NCBI GenBank assembly: GCA_030631915.1
Contig: DAOVKF010000052.1
Coordinates: 1-9,917 of the forward strand
Direction of reading: 5' to 3'
DNA length: 9,917 bases
Origin: Candidatus Omnitrophota bacterium
GTDB taxonomy: Bacteria; Omnitrophota; Gorgyraeia; Tantalellales; Tantalellaceae
Numbering within the stretch: the first letter of the stretch is position 1; each line of letters begins with the position of its first letter. The notes beneath the pieces are model-generated. The model was not told where the DNA came from. It worked only from the letters and a program-made list of their open reading frames with translations, and did not search any database. A program made the translations under genes and the position numbers. Shown piece after piece: positions 1 through 6,309 of this stretch.

Positions 1-1590
1 CACGAACTCGCGCACAGCGCGGGAATAGACGTAACGCCGCATATCAAAGGCGGTGAAAAAGCGCTTGACGACTATATAAACAAAGAGGACAGGGGACACA
101 GGAAAGCGCCGGGCATGCGGCCGCATTACGCCCTCCGCCTGTTCCAGAAACAGAAGTGGCCTGAGGCGAACAGGATCCTGAGTGACAGTATTAAATTCCA
201 CAGGGCGGTGGAAACAGACGGCCCTTATAATTTTGAGACCGGCGTGATCTATTTCCCGGACAGAGGATACGGGGCCGGGTCATACGATAGGCAAGGGATA
301 CGCAATTTTTTTGAACATGAAACCAGGCACTGGCCCTCTTCCGTGGACGCGATCGTTCTGCAAAACCTGAAATTCGTCACACTGAAGATCAACATGCGGG
401 TTCTATCCGAAATGATATGGAACAGAATGCCGTTCGCGATGCCGTTCGCGGCTGACAAGGTCCAGGTGGCGATCAGAGAGGCCATAAAGAACGCCGTGGT
501 CTGGGGCAACATGAACCGGCCTGACAGCATGGTGACCGTCAGGTGGAAAGCCGGGAAAAACCGGATAATTCTTGACATAATAGATCAGGGGTCAAAGCCG
601 ATAGATTTTTCCGGAGAACAGCCCCCTCCCCTTGATATACCCAATATCGGCCGGATCAAACGCCGGAACCGGACCTTTCGCGTGGATTCGCTGTATTACG
701 GCGCAAGACTGGGTTATAAGACTTCATTGGCACACTTTATAGACAGGACGCATATGCGCGGCACAACTTATGATTTCCCTCTGCTGGATGAGAAAGGGAA
801 CCGGATCGGACAGATATTAAGGTTGATATTCCCGTCTGAGCCGAAAAACGCTTACAGTGATATTGTAACCAAAGAGCGGAAAACCATGTCCGAAGATAAA
901 AGCAAACGGGTCTCTGATCCGACGGGTCATGCCAGAGCCGAGGCTGTAATGGCCGCGGAAAGCCTTGTGAACGCCCTGTTCAACCTCGGCCTGAATGCTG
1001 ACAACGGAGAGAAGATGTTACTCGCGTTAGACGAGGACCTGGGAAAGGAAGGGACCGTAAACCCGGTCAGGCAGGTCATAAAAGACATATGCGAGATAAA
1101 GGGTGACCGGAAGCTGCGAAAGATACTGCAAAACCTGGTGATCGTAAAAGGCCGCGGGAGCGCGCTGGCAAAGCAGGTCCTGCGGTATACCGAAGCGGGC
1201 CCGGACGATGCGAGGATCAAAAGATCCAACGTGATCATGATAACTAAAGCTTCCAATGAGAAGAACTGCGGGGCGTTCAGTGAAGAAGCCGTGATAACAT
1301 TCGTCGATGATTCAAAAATAGACGCAATGGATTATTACCCTTTTGTCGAGATCACCTTATTCACAATAGCAAAAGCGCTGTACCACAGGGGCGTCACCGG
1401 GTTCAGCCGGAACCGGCTCATGTCTTTATACAGATCATTGAACGCTGAGGCGGCAGATGATGACGGATCTGTCCGGCTGTGCATAGATAAAAAGGCCGTC
1501 AGAATAGTATTAAGGCCGGCCGAACCGTTTGAATATGACGAATTGCGGGATATTTATAAACAGATCAGCAGGTTGCTGCAGTCGGTATAA
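1..1590 (+). CDS. C-terminal part of a large protein with HExxH motifs and a GHKL ATPase domain (5' truncated)
   Basis: The frame is open from base 1, so the gene starts upstream; the ATG at 115 has no convincing ribosome binding site and I treat it as internal. The visible part is 529 residues. Its first five residues are HELAH, an HExxH zinc-metalloprotease-like motif, and a second one, HETRH, is encoded at 316-330. A GHKL (histidine kinase/RsbW-like) ATPase fold follows: N-box REAIKNAVVWGN (475-510), G1 box DIIDQG (574-591), and a glycine-containing segment near 700-770 ending in RGTTYDF that fits the G2 region. A charged linker around 870-925 leads to a C-terminal domain of about 220 residues that I do not recognise. 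No transmitter histidine is visible. The full protein could be a regulator, an anti-sigma-like kinase or a very large multidomain protein. Function is not assigned. Confidence 0.8.
   Translation, partial: HELAHSAGIDVTPHIKGGEKALDDYINKEDRGHRKAPGMRPHYALRLFQKQKWPEANRILSDSIKFHRAVETDGPYNFETGVIYFPDRGYGAGSYDRQGIRNFFEHETRHWPSSVDAIVLQNLKFVTLKINMRVLSEMIWNRMPFAMPFAADKVQVAIREAIKNAVVWGNMNRPDSMVTVRWKAGKNRIILDIIDQGSKPIDFSGEQPPPLDIPNIGRIKRRNRTFRVDSLYYGARLGYKTSLAHFIDRTHMRGTTYDFPLLDEKGNRIGQILRLIFPSEPKNAYSDIVTKERKTMSEDKSKRVSDPTGHARAEAVMAAESLVNALFNLGLNADNGEKMLLALDEDLGKEGTVNPVRQVIKDICEIKGDRKLRKILQNLVIVKGRGSALAKQVLRYTEAGPDDARIKRSNVIMITKASNEKNCGAFSEEAVITFVDDSKIDAMDYYPFVEITLFTIAKALYHRGVTGFSRNRLMSLYRSLNAEAADDDGSVRLCIDKKAVRIVLRPAEPFEYDELRDIYKQISRLLQSV
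427..450 (+). repeat. 12-bp tandem duplication in frame (MPFA-MPFA)
   Basis: The 12-base unit ATGCCGTTCGCG occurs twice, back to back and without mismatch. It lies in frame in the truncated first gene and gives the peptide MPFAMPFA just before the N-box helix of the GHKL domain. It looks like a recent slippage duplication of four codons. Confidence 0.9.
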
Positions 1591-1600
1591 CCTTCCAGGC

Positions 1601-1616
1601 AAACTCACAAACTCAC
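1601..1616 (+). repeat. 8-bp tandem repeat upstream of the putative operon promoter
   Basis: The octamer AAACTCAC is present twice in direct tandem, ending seven bases before the proposed -35 element. Position and spacing would fit a regulator binding site, but two copies of eight bases may also be chance or slippage. Confidence 0.4.
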
Positions 1617-1623
1617 TTTACCG

Positions 1624-1652
1624 TTTCCAAATACACGATTTTCCTGTAAAAT
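1624..1652 (+). promoter_or_regulatory. putative sigma70-type promoter for the 1710-9872 operon
   Basis: In the only real intergenic gap, TTTCCA (1624-1629, four of six matches to TTGACA) and TAAAAT (1647-1652, five of six to TATAAT) are separated by 17 bases, the optimal spacing. A start near 1659 would leave a leader of about 50 bases ahead of the first operon gene. The region is locally AT-rich compared with the genes. A second AT-rich stretch near 1681-1688 is a weaker -10 alternative. I see no cobalamin riboswitch or clear terminator hairpin in the gap. Confidence 0.35.
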
Positions 1653-1709
1653 AAAGGACAGCGGCCGTTTTATGTCATACTTATAGATACAGGTTACAGG
1701 AGGTCAGGC

Positions 1710-2282
1710 ATGGCAGTGAGGACAGGGAAAGGGGATGCCGGGTTTACGGACCTGTTCTTCGGGAAAAGGATAAGCAAGGACAGCCCTGCCATGCGGGCGA
1801 TAGGGGACCTTGACGAACTCAACTCGCATCTCGGCCTTGTCAGGGTGAAGATAAAAGGCCGGCAGAACGGGGAGACGGTGGAAAAGATCCAGCGCGCGGT
1901 CTATACGATCGCTTCCGAGCTGGCCATAGCGCCTGAAAAAAAGAGAAAGCACGGTCATTTGCTCGGCAGCAAGGACACGGATTGGATCAAAGGCACGGCC
2001 TATGAACTTGAGAGAAGGACAGGGCCTGGAAGCCGGTTTTACATGCCCGGAGGCAGTGAGGTCTCCGCTGTTATAGAGATCGCAAGGACGGTAACGCGCC
2101 GGGCCGAACGCAGCGTTGTGAAACTGCTCCGCAGGGAAAAGGAGAAGAACCCGCACGTCCTCACCTATTTAAACTGCCTTTCCGACGTCCTGTTCCTGCT
2201 GGCACGGATGAAAACCAGGGCCAAAAGCAAACGTAAGAGTAAAAGCGTTAAGAATAAGAATGGATACAAAAAAACTGTATGA
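1710..2282 (+). CDS. pduO: PduO-type cob(I)alamin adenosyltransferase
   Basis: The enzyme transfers the adenosyl group of ATP to cob(I)alamin to make adenosylcobalamin in the cytosol; the family is PduO/MMAB, which works as a trimer. The N-terminal ATP loop reads RTGKGDAGFTDLFFGKRISKD (split here as RTGKGDAGFT then DLFFGKRISKD, residues 4-24), followed by DLDELNSHLGL (33-43). The signature FYMPGGSEVSAV then IARTVTRRAER (110-134) carries the conserved arginines, and YLNCLSDVLFLLAR (153-166) the conserved Asn. Length, 190 residues, is normal. The last 22 residues are a Lys-rich tail that reaches into the next gene. The start is set by AGGAGGT at 1698-1704, five bases before ATG. It is the first gene of the proposed operon. 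No B12-dependent enzyme is present in the window, so its client is unknown. The symbol denotes the family type; there is no propanediol operon here. Confidence 0.9.
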   Translation: MAVRTGKGDAGFTDLFFGKRISKDSPAMRAIGDLDELNSHLGLVRVKIKGRQNGETVEKIQRAVYTIASELAIAPEKKRKHGHLLGSKDTDWIKGTAYELERRTGPGSRFYMPGGSEVSAVIEIARTVTRRAERSVVKLLRREKEKNPHVLTYLNCLSDVLFLLARMKTRAKSKRKSKSVKNKNGYKKTV

Positions 2283-3672
2283 TTATCTGGTCCTGGGCAG
2301 CGGGCCGGCCGGACACGTTTCGGCCATAAAAGCGGCCCGGCTGGGACTGAAAGTGGCTGTCGTGGAAAAAGACCGCGGCATGTTCGGCGGTGTATGCCTG
2401 AACGAAGGGTGTATCCCGGCAAAGTCCCTGTATAACAGCGCCGGGATGATCGAGACTGTCAGAAAAAACCAGAAACTCTGCGGGTTGGACGACCGGCCGG
2501 TTGAAATAGACATGCCCGGGATAGTCTCAAAGAGCCGCGAAGCCGCGCAACAGCTCCACAAAGGGCTTTCCTTCCTGTTCGAAAAAAACGCGATCGAGGT
2601 CATATACGGAAACGGTTCCTTTGTCGACAAAGGAACCGTTTCCATAACCGGAGACAGCGGGGACGAGACACTGGCCAGGGCTGACAGGTTTCTCATAGCC
2701 ACGGGATCGGCGCCCGCGCCCCTGCCCGGCATCCCGTTTGACGGGAACACGGTCATATCAAGTTCCGGGGCGATCCGGCTGGAAAAGATCCCGGAAAACA
2801 TCCTGATAATCGGCGGCGGGGCCATAGGCGTGGAATTCGCGGGTTTTTACGGCCTCCTCGGTTCAGAAGTCGTTCTGGCCGAAGCCGAGAGCACCATCCT
2901 TCCCTCAGAAGACAGGGAAACGGCAAGGTGCCTGCAGTCGATCCTCAAACACAAGGGGATAAAAGTGCTTACCGGAAGCCGCGTTAAAGGCATGGCCCCG
3001 GACAAAGGCGGCGCAAAGATAGTTATAGAACGCCGGGGCATGGAAGAGGCGGACGTGTATGAAAAGGTGCTGGTCGCTGTCGGACGCGTTCCCGCGACCT
3101 TTGATATCGGGCTGGACAAGGCCGGCGTGGATACGGATGAAAAAGGATATATCCGCGTGGACGCGGACATGCGCACGAACGCGGGGCACATATACGCGGC
3201 CGGCGATGTCATAAACTCCCCGATGCTCGCGCACGTGGCATACGCTGAAGGGGAAGCGGCGGCGGAAGCGGCCGCGGGCAAAAAGCCGGAACCCGTCGAT
3301 TACGGAAGTATCCCCAATGCCGTGTATTCGGACATTAAGGCCGCCAGTGTGGGGATGAACGAGGAACAGCTGAGATCCGGGAACATCGAATACAGGGCCG
3401 GCAAACAGTTCTTCAGGGCAAACGGCAGGGCGGTCGCGAACTCGGAAACAGAAGGTTTTATCAAGGTCCTGGCTCACCCCGGGACACACAGGCTTCTCGG
3501 GGCTCACATCGTGGGACACGGGGCCGACGAACTTATACACGAATTCGCCCTGGCGAAAAGGGCGGGGCTGACCGTCGAGGCGATCGCGGGAACGGTCCAC
3601 GCCCACCCCACTTTTTCGGAAACAGCGGCCGAGACCTGCAGGTCGGTCTTCGGTAAGCCGATCCACGGATAG
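2260..3672 (+). CDS. lpdA: dihydrolipoamide dehydrogenase (E3)
   Basis: This FAD enzyme reoxidises dihydrolipoyl groups of 2-oxoacid dehydrogenase or glycine cleavage complexes with NAD+. At 470 residues it has the full family architecture: the FAD Rossmann motif GSGPAG (13-18), the redox disulfide in GGVCLNEGCIPAK (Cys46 and Cys51), the ATG motif of the FAD domain (147-149), the NAD-binding GGGAIG (185-190), the second FAD contact AGDV (314-317), and the C-terminal interface pair in HAHPTFSE (His449, Glu454). The start at 2260 overlaps pduO by 23 bases and lacks a good Shine-Dalgarno sequence, so coupling to pduO translation is likely. No E1, E2 or lipoyl protein gene is nearby. A perfect 36-bp palindrome lies in the coding sequence at residues 117-128. 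A related flavin disulfide reductase remains possible, but the CLNEGC and HPTFSE motifs favour E3. Confidence 0.93.
   Translation: MDTKKLYDYLVLGSGPAGHVSAIKAARLGLKVAVVEKDRGMFGGVCLNEGCIPAKSLYNSAGMIETVRKNQKLCGLDDRPVEIDMPGIVSKSREAAQQLHKGLSFLFEKNAIEVIYGNGSFVDKGTVSITGDSGDETLARADRFLIATGSAPAPLPGIPFDGNTVISSSGAIRLEKIPENILIIGGGAIGVEFAGFYGLLGSEVVLAEAESTILPSEDRETARCLQSILKHKGIKVLTGSRVKGMAPDKGGAKIVIERRGMEEADVYEKVLVAVGRVPATFDIGLDKAGVDTDEKGYIRVDADMRTNAGHIYAAGDVINSPMLAHVAYAEGEAAAEAAAGKKPEPVDYGSIPNAVYSDIKAASVGMNEEQLRSGNIEYRAGKQFFRANGRAVANSETEGFIKVLAHPGTHRLLGAHIVGHGADELIHEFALAKRAGLTVEAIAGTVHAHPTFSETAAETCRSVFGKPIHG
2608..2643. repeat. perfect 36-bp palindrome inside lpdA, aligned to codons
   Basis: The 18-base half GGAAACGGTTCCTTTGTC is followed directly by its exact reverse complement, centred on GTCGAC. 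The symmetry breaks at the next base on each side (2607 C, 2644 A). It covers exactly twelve codons, so both strands encode the same peptide, GNGSFVDKGTVS. As RNA it can form a 16-bp stem with a UCGA loop; as DNA it offers a two-fold symmetric site or a cruciform. No spacer or target-site duplication is visible. Confidence 0.97.
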
Positions 3673-3681
3673 GAAGATATC

Positions 3682-4698
3682 ATGCGCCATAAAGCAATGC
3701 TGTGGGAACCTCTTGCCGGCAAAAAGGCGCACTGTTATCTCTGCGCTCATCATTGCAGGATCAGCGAAGGGGACTTCGGCTTCTGCGGCATGAGGCAGAA
3801 CACGGAAGGGGAACTGTTCACTTTTGCCTACGGCACCGTCATAGCAGGCCACGTGGACCCCATAGAAAAAAAGCCCTTTTATCATTTTCTCCCGGGTTCC
3901 CGCGCGTTCTCCATCGCGACGATAGGGTGCAATTTCCGCTGCGGGTTCTGCCAGAACTGGACGATATCACAGAGCTCGAAAAAAGACGGGGGCACGGAAG
4001 GATCCCCCCTTACGCCTGAAGAAGCGGTCCGGCGGGCGCTGGAAAACGACTGCCGGAGCATTTCCTACACCTACACCGAACCCACGATCTTTTTCGAATA
4101 CGCTTATGACACGGCAAGAATAGCCAGGGAAAAGGGTTTATACAACAATTTTGTCACAAACGGCTATATGACGAAACAAGCCGTTGAGAAGATCGCTCCT
4201 TATCTTGACGCCGCGAACGTGGACCTGAAATTTTTCAGCGACGCTTCTTACCGCGAAATGTGTAAAGGGACCCTGGGGCCCGTCCTGGACTCCATACAGA
4301 ACCTGAAAAAAAACGGGGTCTGGGTGGAAGTGACCACGCTCATTATCCCGGGCAAGAATGACTCTGAAAAAGAGCTGAGGGACATAGCCGGTTTCCTGGC
4401 AAAAACCGGAAGGGATATCCCGTGGCACATAAGCCGCTTTCACCCGGATTATAAATTCACGGATACACCCGCCACTCCCGCGGACACGCTGAAAAAGGCA
4501 GGCAGGATAGGCAGAGAAGAAGGGCTTGAATATGTGTATCTCGGCAATGTCCATCCGTGCGGCGATACGGTATGCCCGGAGTGCGGCGCCGTGCTCATCG
4601 AGAGAGCGGGTTTTGCCGCCGCAAAGACCCGCGATCTTTCAGAAGGCGGAAAATGCGGCAGGTGCGGCCGCGCTATAGAGGGGGTATGGGAACCATGA
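3682..4698 (+). CDS. amrS: AmmeMemoRadiSam system radical SAM enzyme (AmrS-like)
   Basis: The protein belongs to the PflA-like radical SAM group named AmrS, which usually travels with AMMECR1 (AmrA) and Memo (AmrB) homologues; the reaction is not known. At 338 residues it shows an N-terminal cysteine set CYLCAHHC plus GFCG (Cys18, 21, 25, 35), then the radical SAM cluster motif CNFRCGFC (Cys83, 87, 90) that binds the 4Fe-4S cluster and SAM. The TIM-barrel signature SYTYTEPTIFFEYAYDTA and the strand ending NVDLKFFSD follow. The C-terminus is a four-cysteine zinc ribbon, CPEC and CGRC (Cys298, 301, 325, 328), ending in GVW as is usual for the family. AGGAAG at 3671-3676 precedes the ATG, nine bases after lpdA. 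The partner genes amrA and amrB are absent from the window. A pyruvate formate-lyase activase is the main alternative but fits less well, given the terminal ribbon. Confidence 0.9.
   Translation: MRHKAMLWEPLAGKKAHCYLCAHHCRISEGDFGFCGMRQNTEGELFTFAYGTVIAGHVDPIEKKPFYHFLPGSRAFSIATIGCNFRCGFCQNWTISQSSKKDGGTEGSPLTPEEAVRRALENDCRSISYTYTEPTIFFEYAYDTARIAREKGLYNNFVTNGYMTKQAVEKIAPYLDAANVDLKFFSDASYREMCKGTLGPVLDSIQNLKKNGVWVEVTTLIIPGKNDSEKELRDIAGFLAKTGRDIPWHISRFHPDYKFTDTPATPADTLKKAGRIGREEGLEYVYLGNVHPCGDTVCPECGAVLIERAGFAAAKTRDLSEGGKCGRCGRAIEGVWEP
4678..4684 (+). promoter_or_regulatory. ribosome binding site that decides the start of the AsmA-like gene
   Basis: The purine run GAGGGGG lies ten bases before the ATG at 4695 but only one base before the in-frame ATG at 4686. 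Spacing therefore favours 4695, which also gives a clean Lys-Lys plus hydrophobic membrane anchor at the N-terminus and an ATGA overlap with amrS. Confidence 0.5.
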
Positions 4699-5897
4699 AA
4701 AAGATCGGGGTTGTGTTTATCGTTCTTTTGTTGACGGTCGCGGGAATAATTTATGTGTTCCGGCACGAGATATTTCAGTTCTCGGCCGAGGCTGTTATAA
4801 AGAAAAACCTGCCGTCTTACGTTACGGTCGAGAGGATAATATTTGACCTCAAAAACGGCATCATGCGGGTAAAGGGACTGGGGATAAGGAACCCCGAAGG
4901 TTATCAGAACAGATACCTCGCGCATCTCGACAGTCTCACATGTGTTTATAAAACGCGGGGGCCGAACATACTGGACGGCATCGAGGTCACTGATATCGAA
5001 ACAAAGGGGGGGACGATCAATATCGAGCGCCTTGCCAACGGCCGGTTGAACGTAAACGAGATGGACCGGGTCATGCGCACGGAACAGCCCCGCCTCTCCG
5101 AGCGGCAGGCCGAAGAAGAAGAAGAAGAAGAAGAAGAAGGGAAACCGATGCAAAAAGGTAAAGCCGGCCAGGACACATCAAAGTGGATCAAACTGCCGGA
5201 TACGATCGGCATCAGGAACGGAAAAGTGATATTCCTCGATAAGGCCGTCATGCGCCGCCCTTACGTCCTGACCTTTGAAGATATAAACGCGGACCTGAGT
5301 ATCGGATTGAGCGATGATTATACCGCTGTCACGGCAATAGCGAGCCATGGAGCAGGGGCCGTCAACGGGGACGGGAGGCAGAAGGTGGAATGGAAGATAT
5401 CTCTTGACCCGCGGAGGAGCGGCCTGACGATGTCGAACAGGTTCAATGTCTCAAACGTGGATATAACCCTTTTCGAGCCTTACTACGACAGGTATTCACC
5501 CGTGATCATAAACACGGGCAGATGTTCGGGGACCCTTGTCCTTGACTTTGATAACGGGAACATAGGGTCCATGAACACTCTCAGGATAAGCGACCTGAGT
5601 TTCAGGCAAAAAAAGGCGGATACCGGGACTCAATTCTGGGATGTCGCGGTCTCTGATATCGTGAAATACCTGCAGTCCGCGCCGGACGAGATAACCTTTG
5701 ATTTCAAGATCAAGGGCGATATGGAAAATCCGAGATTCTATCCCGGACCGATCGTTAAAAACGCCATCCAGAACATGGCGGTCGATAAACTGTCCGAGCT
5801 TCTCGGCGAGCCCGCGCCCGAACAGGGCGAAGCGGCAGTTGGTAAGAGCGACACGGAAAAAGTGGTTGACGTTATCAGGGAGTTGTTGAAAAAGTAA
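4695..5897 (+). CDS. AsmA/DUF748-like envelope protein
   Basis: The 400-residue product begins with MKKIG and one strong membrane helix (about 5-21), so it is probably anchored in the inner membrane with the rest in the periplasm. The next section (about 42-125) has the AsmA-type beta pattern: VERIIFDLKNGIMRVKGLGIRNPEG, then a segment reading IEVTDIETKGGTINIER. An acidic low-complexity insert with nine consecutive Glu (140-148) separates it from a second beta-rich half, with GIRNGKVIFLDKAV, NVSNVDITLFEPYY and a closing DFKIKGDMENPRFYPGP. This order is typical of AsmA-like proteins related to the bridge-like lipid transporters and implies a two-membrane envelope. Translation starts at 4695 in an ATGA overlap with amrS; an extended frame to 4557 is only overlap with amrS. 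The family assignment rests on pattern, not on a catalytic motif. Its lipid-transfer role is inference. Confidence 0.7.
   Translation: MKKIGVVFIVLLLTVAGIIYVFRHEIFQFSAEAVIKKNLPSYVTVERIIFDLKNGIMRVKGLGIRNPEGYQNRYLAHLDSLTCVYKTRGPNILDGIEVTDIETKGGTINIERLANGRLNVNEMDRVMRTEQPRLSERQAEEEEEEEEEGKPMQKGKAGQDTSKWIKLPDTIGIRNGKVIFLDKAVMRRPYVLTFEDINADLSIGLSDDYTAVTAIASHGAGAVNGDGRQKVEWKISLDPRRSGLTMSNRFNVSNVDITLFEPYYDRYSPVIINTGRCSGTLVLDFDNGNIGSMNTLRISDLSFRQKKADTGTQFWDVAVSDIVKYLQSAPDEITFDFKIKGDMENPRFYPGPIVKNAIQNMAVDKLSELLGEPAPEQGEAAVGKSDTEKVVDVIRELLKK
5112..5138 (+). repeat. (GAA)9 triplet repeat encoding poly-glutamate
   Basis: Nine uninterrupted GAA codons encode nine glutamates in the linker of the AsmA-like protein. 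Identical codons make it a slippage-prone microsatellite; changes by whole triplets would keep the frame. Confidence 0.95.
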
Positions 5898-5911
5898 AAA
5901 AAGGAGGAAAC

Positions 5912-6277
5912 ATGTTCGTTCTGGCGAGATTTGTAGCGGTGATATTTATCGTGGTCGGCTGTATCCTGATGCTGCGGCCGGATATCATGAAAAAACTGGT
6001 AGAATACGTAAAAGAGGGCGGCAGGATATACGCTGTGGGGGTATTGAGGATCATTGTCGGCCTGATCTTGATGAGCGTTTCTCCCCAGAGCCGGATATCC
6101 TGGGTGGTTTTTCTCCTGGGAGTCCTTGCCGCGGCAAGCGGTATCACGATATTCGTGATGAAAAAAGAAAAAGCCCTGCTCCTGGCGGACAGGATATTAT
6201 CCGGGCCGGTGAATAAGCTGAAACGGATCGGTTTGATCCCCCTGCTTCTGGGGATCTTATTATTCTGCTGCCTGTAA
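5912..6277 (+). CDS. small membrane protein with four predicted helices, function unknown
   Basis: The 121-residue protein is mostly hydrophobic. Helices are visible at about 3-21, 40-56, 62-83 and 106-121, separated by short basic loops: MKKLVEYVKEGG after helix 1, and a longer loop 84-105 rich in Lys and Leu with an amphipathic look. It ends almost directly after the last helix with FCCL, so two adjacent cysteines sit at or near a membrane face. A strong AAGGAGG (5901-5907) sits four bases before the ATG, 14 bases after the AsmA-like gene. I do not recognise a family; the shape resembles small DUF-type integral membrane proteins. Its place directly after an AsmA-like gene makes an inner-membrane partner role conceivable, but nothing in the sequence proves it. 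Confidence 0.8.
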   Translation: MFVLARFVAVIFIVVGCILMLRPDIMKKLVEYVKEGGRIYAVGVLRIIVGLILMSVSPQSRISWVVFLLGVLAAASGITIFVMKKEKALLLADRILSGPVNKLKRIGLIPLLLGILLFCCL

Positions 6278-6309
6278 GACAGAAACCTGACAAAAGAAAG
6301 AAGACAGAA

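Noticed and set aside
1591..1709. Cobalamin riboswitch ahead of the adenosyltransferase gene
   Set aside because: The gap is 119 bases, too short for a typical cobalamin riboswitch plus its expression platform, and no B12-box-like core was seen.
2905..3885. Long antisense open frame (326 codons) opposite lpdA and the start of amrS
   Set aside because: lpdA and amrS show full family motifs on the + strand over the same bases. The antisense frame is a by-product of codon bias and its translation has no recognisable domain.
3702..4019. Alternative + strand frame of 105 codons inside amrS
   Set aside because: It is fully contained in amrS, has Arg-rich frame-shifted composition, and lacks any motif.
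4557..4694. N-terminal extension of the AsmA-like frame to an earlier ATG
   Set aside because: It runs out of frame through the zinc ribbon of amrS, is Arg-rich without a membrane segment, and would bury the clear signal-anchor start at 4695.
4449..5153. Antisense open frame of 234 codons opposite the amrS/AsmA-like junction
   Set aside because: It begins with a poly-Phe run that is only the complement of the (GAA)9 repeat, and it lies opposite two supported genes.
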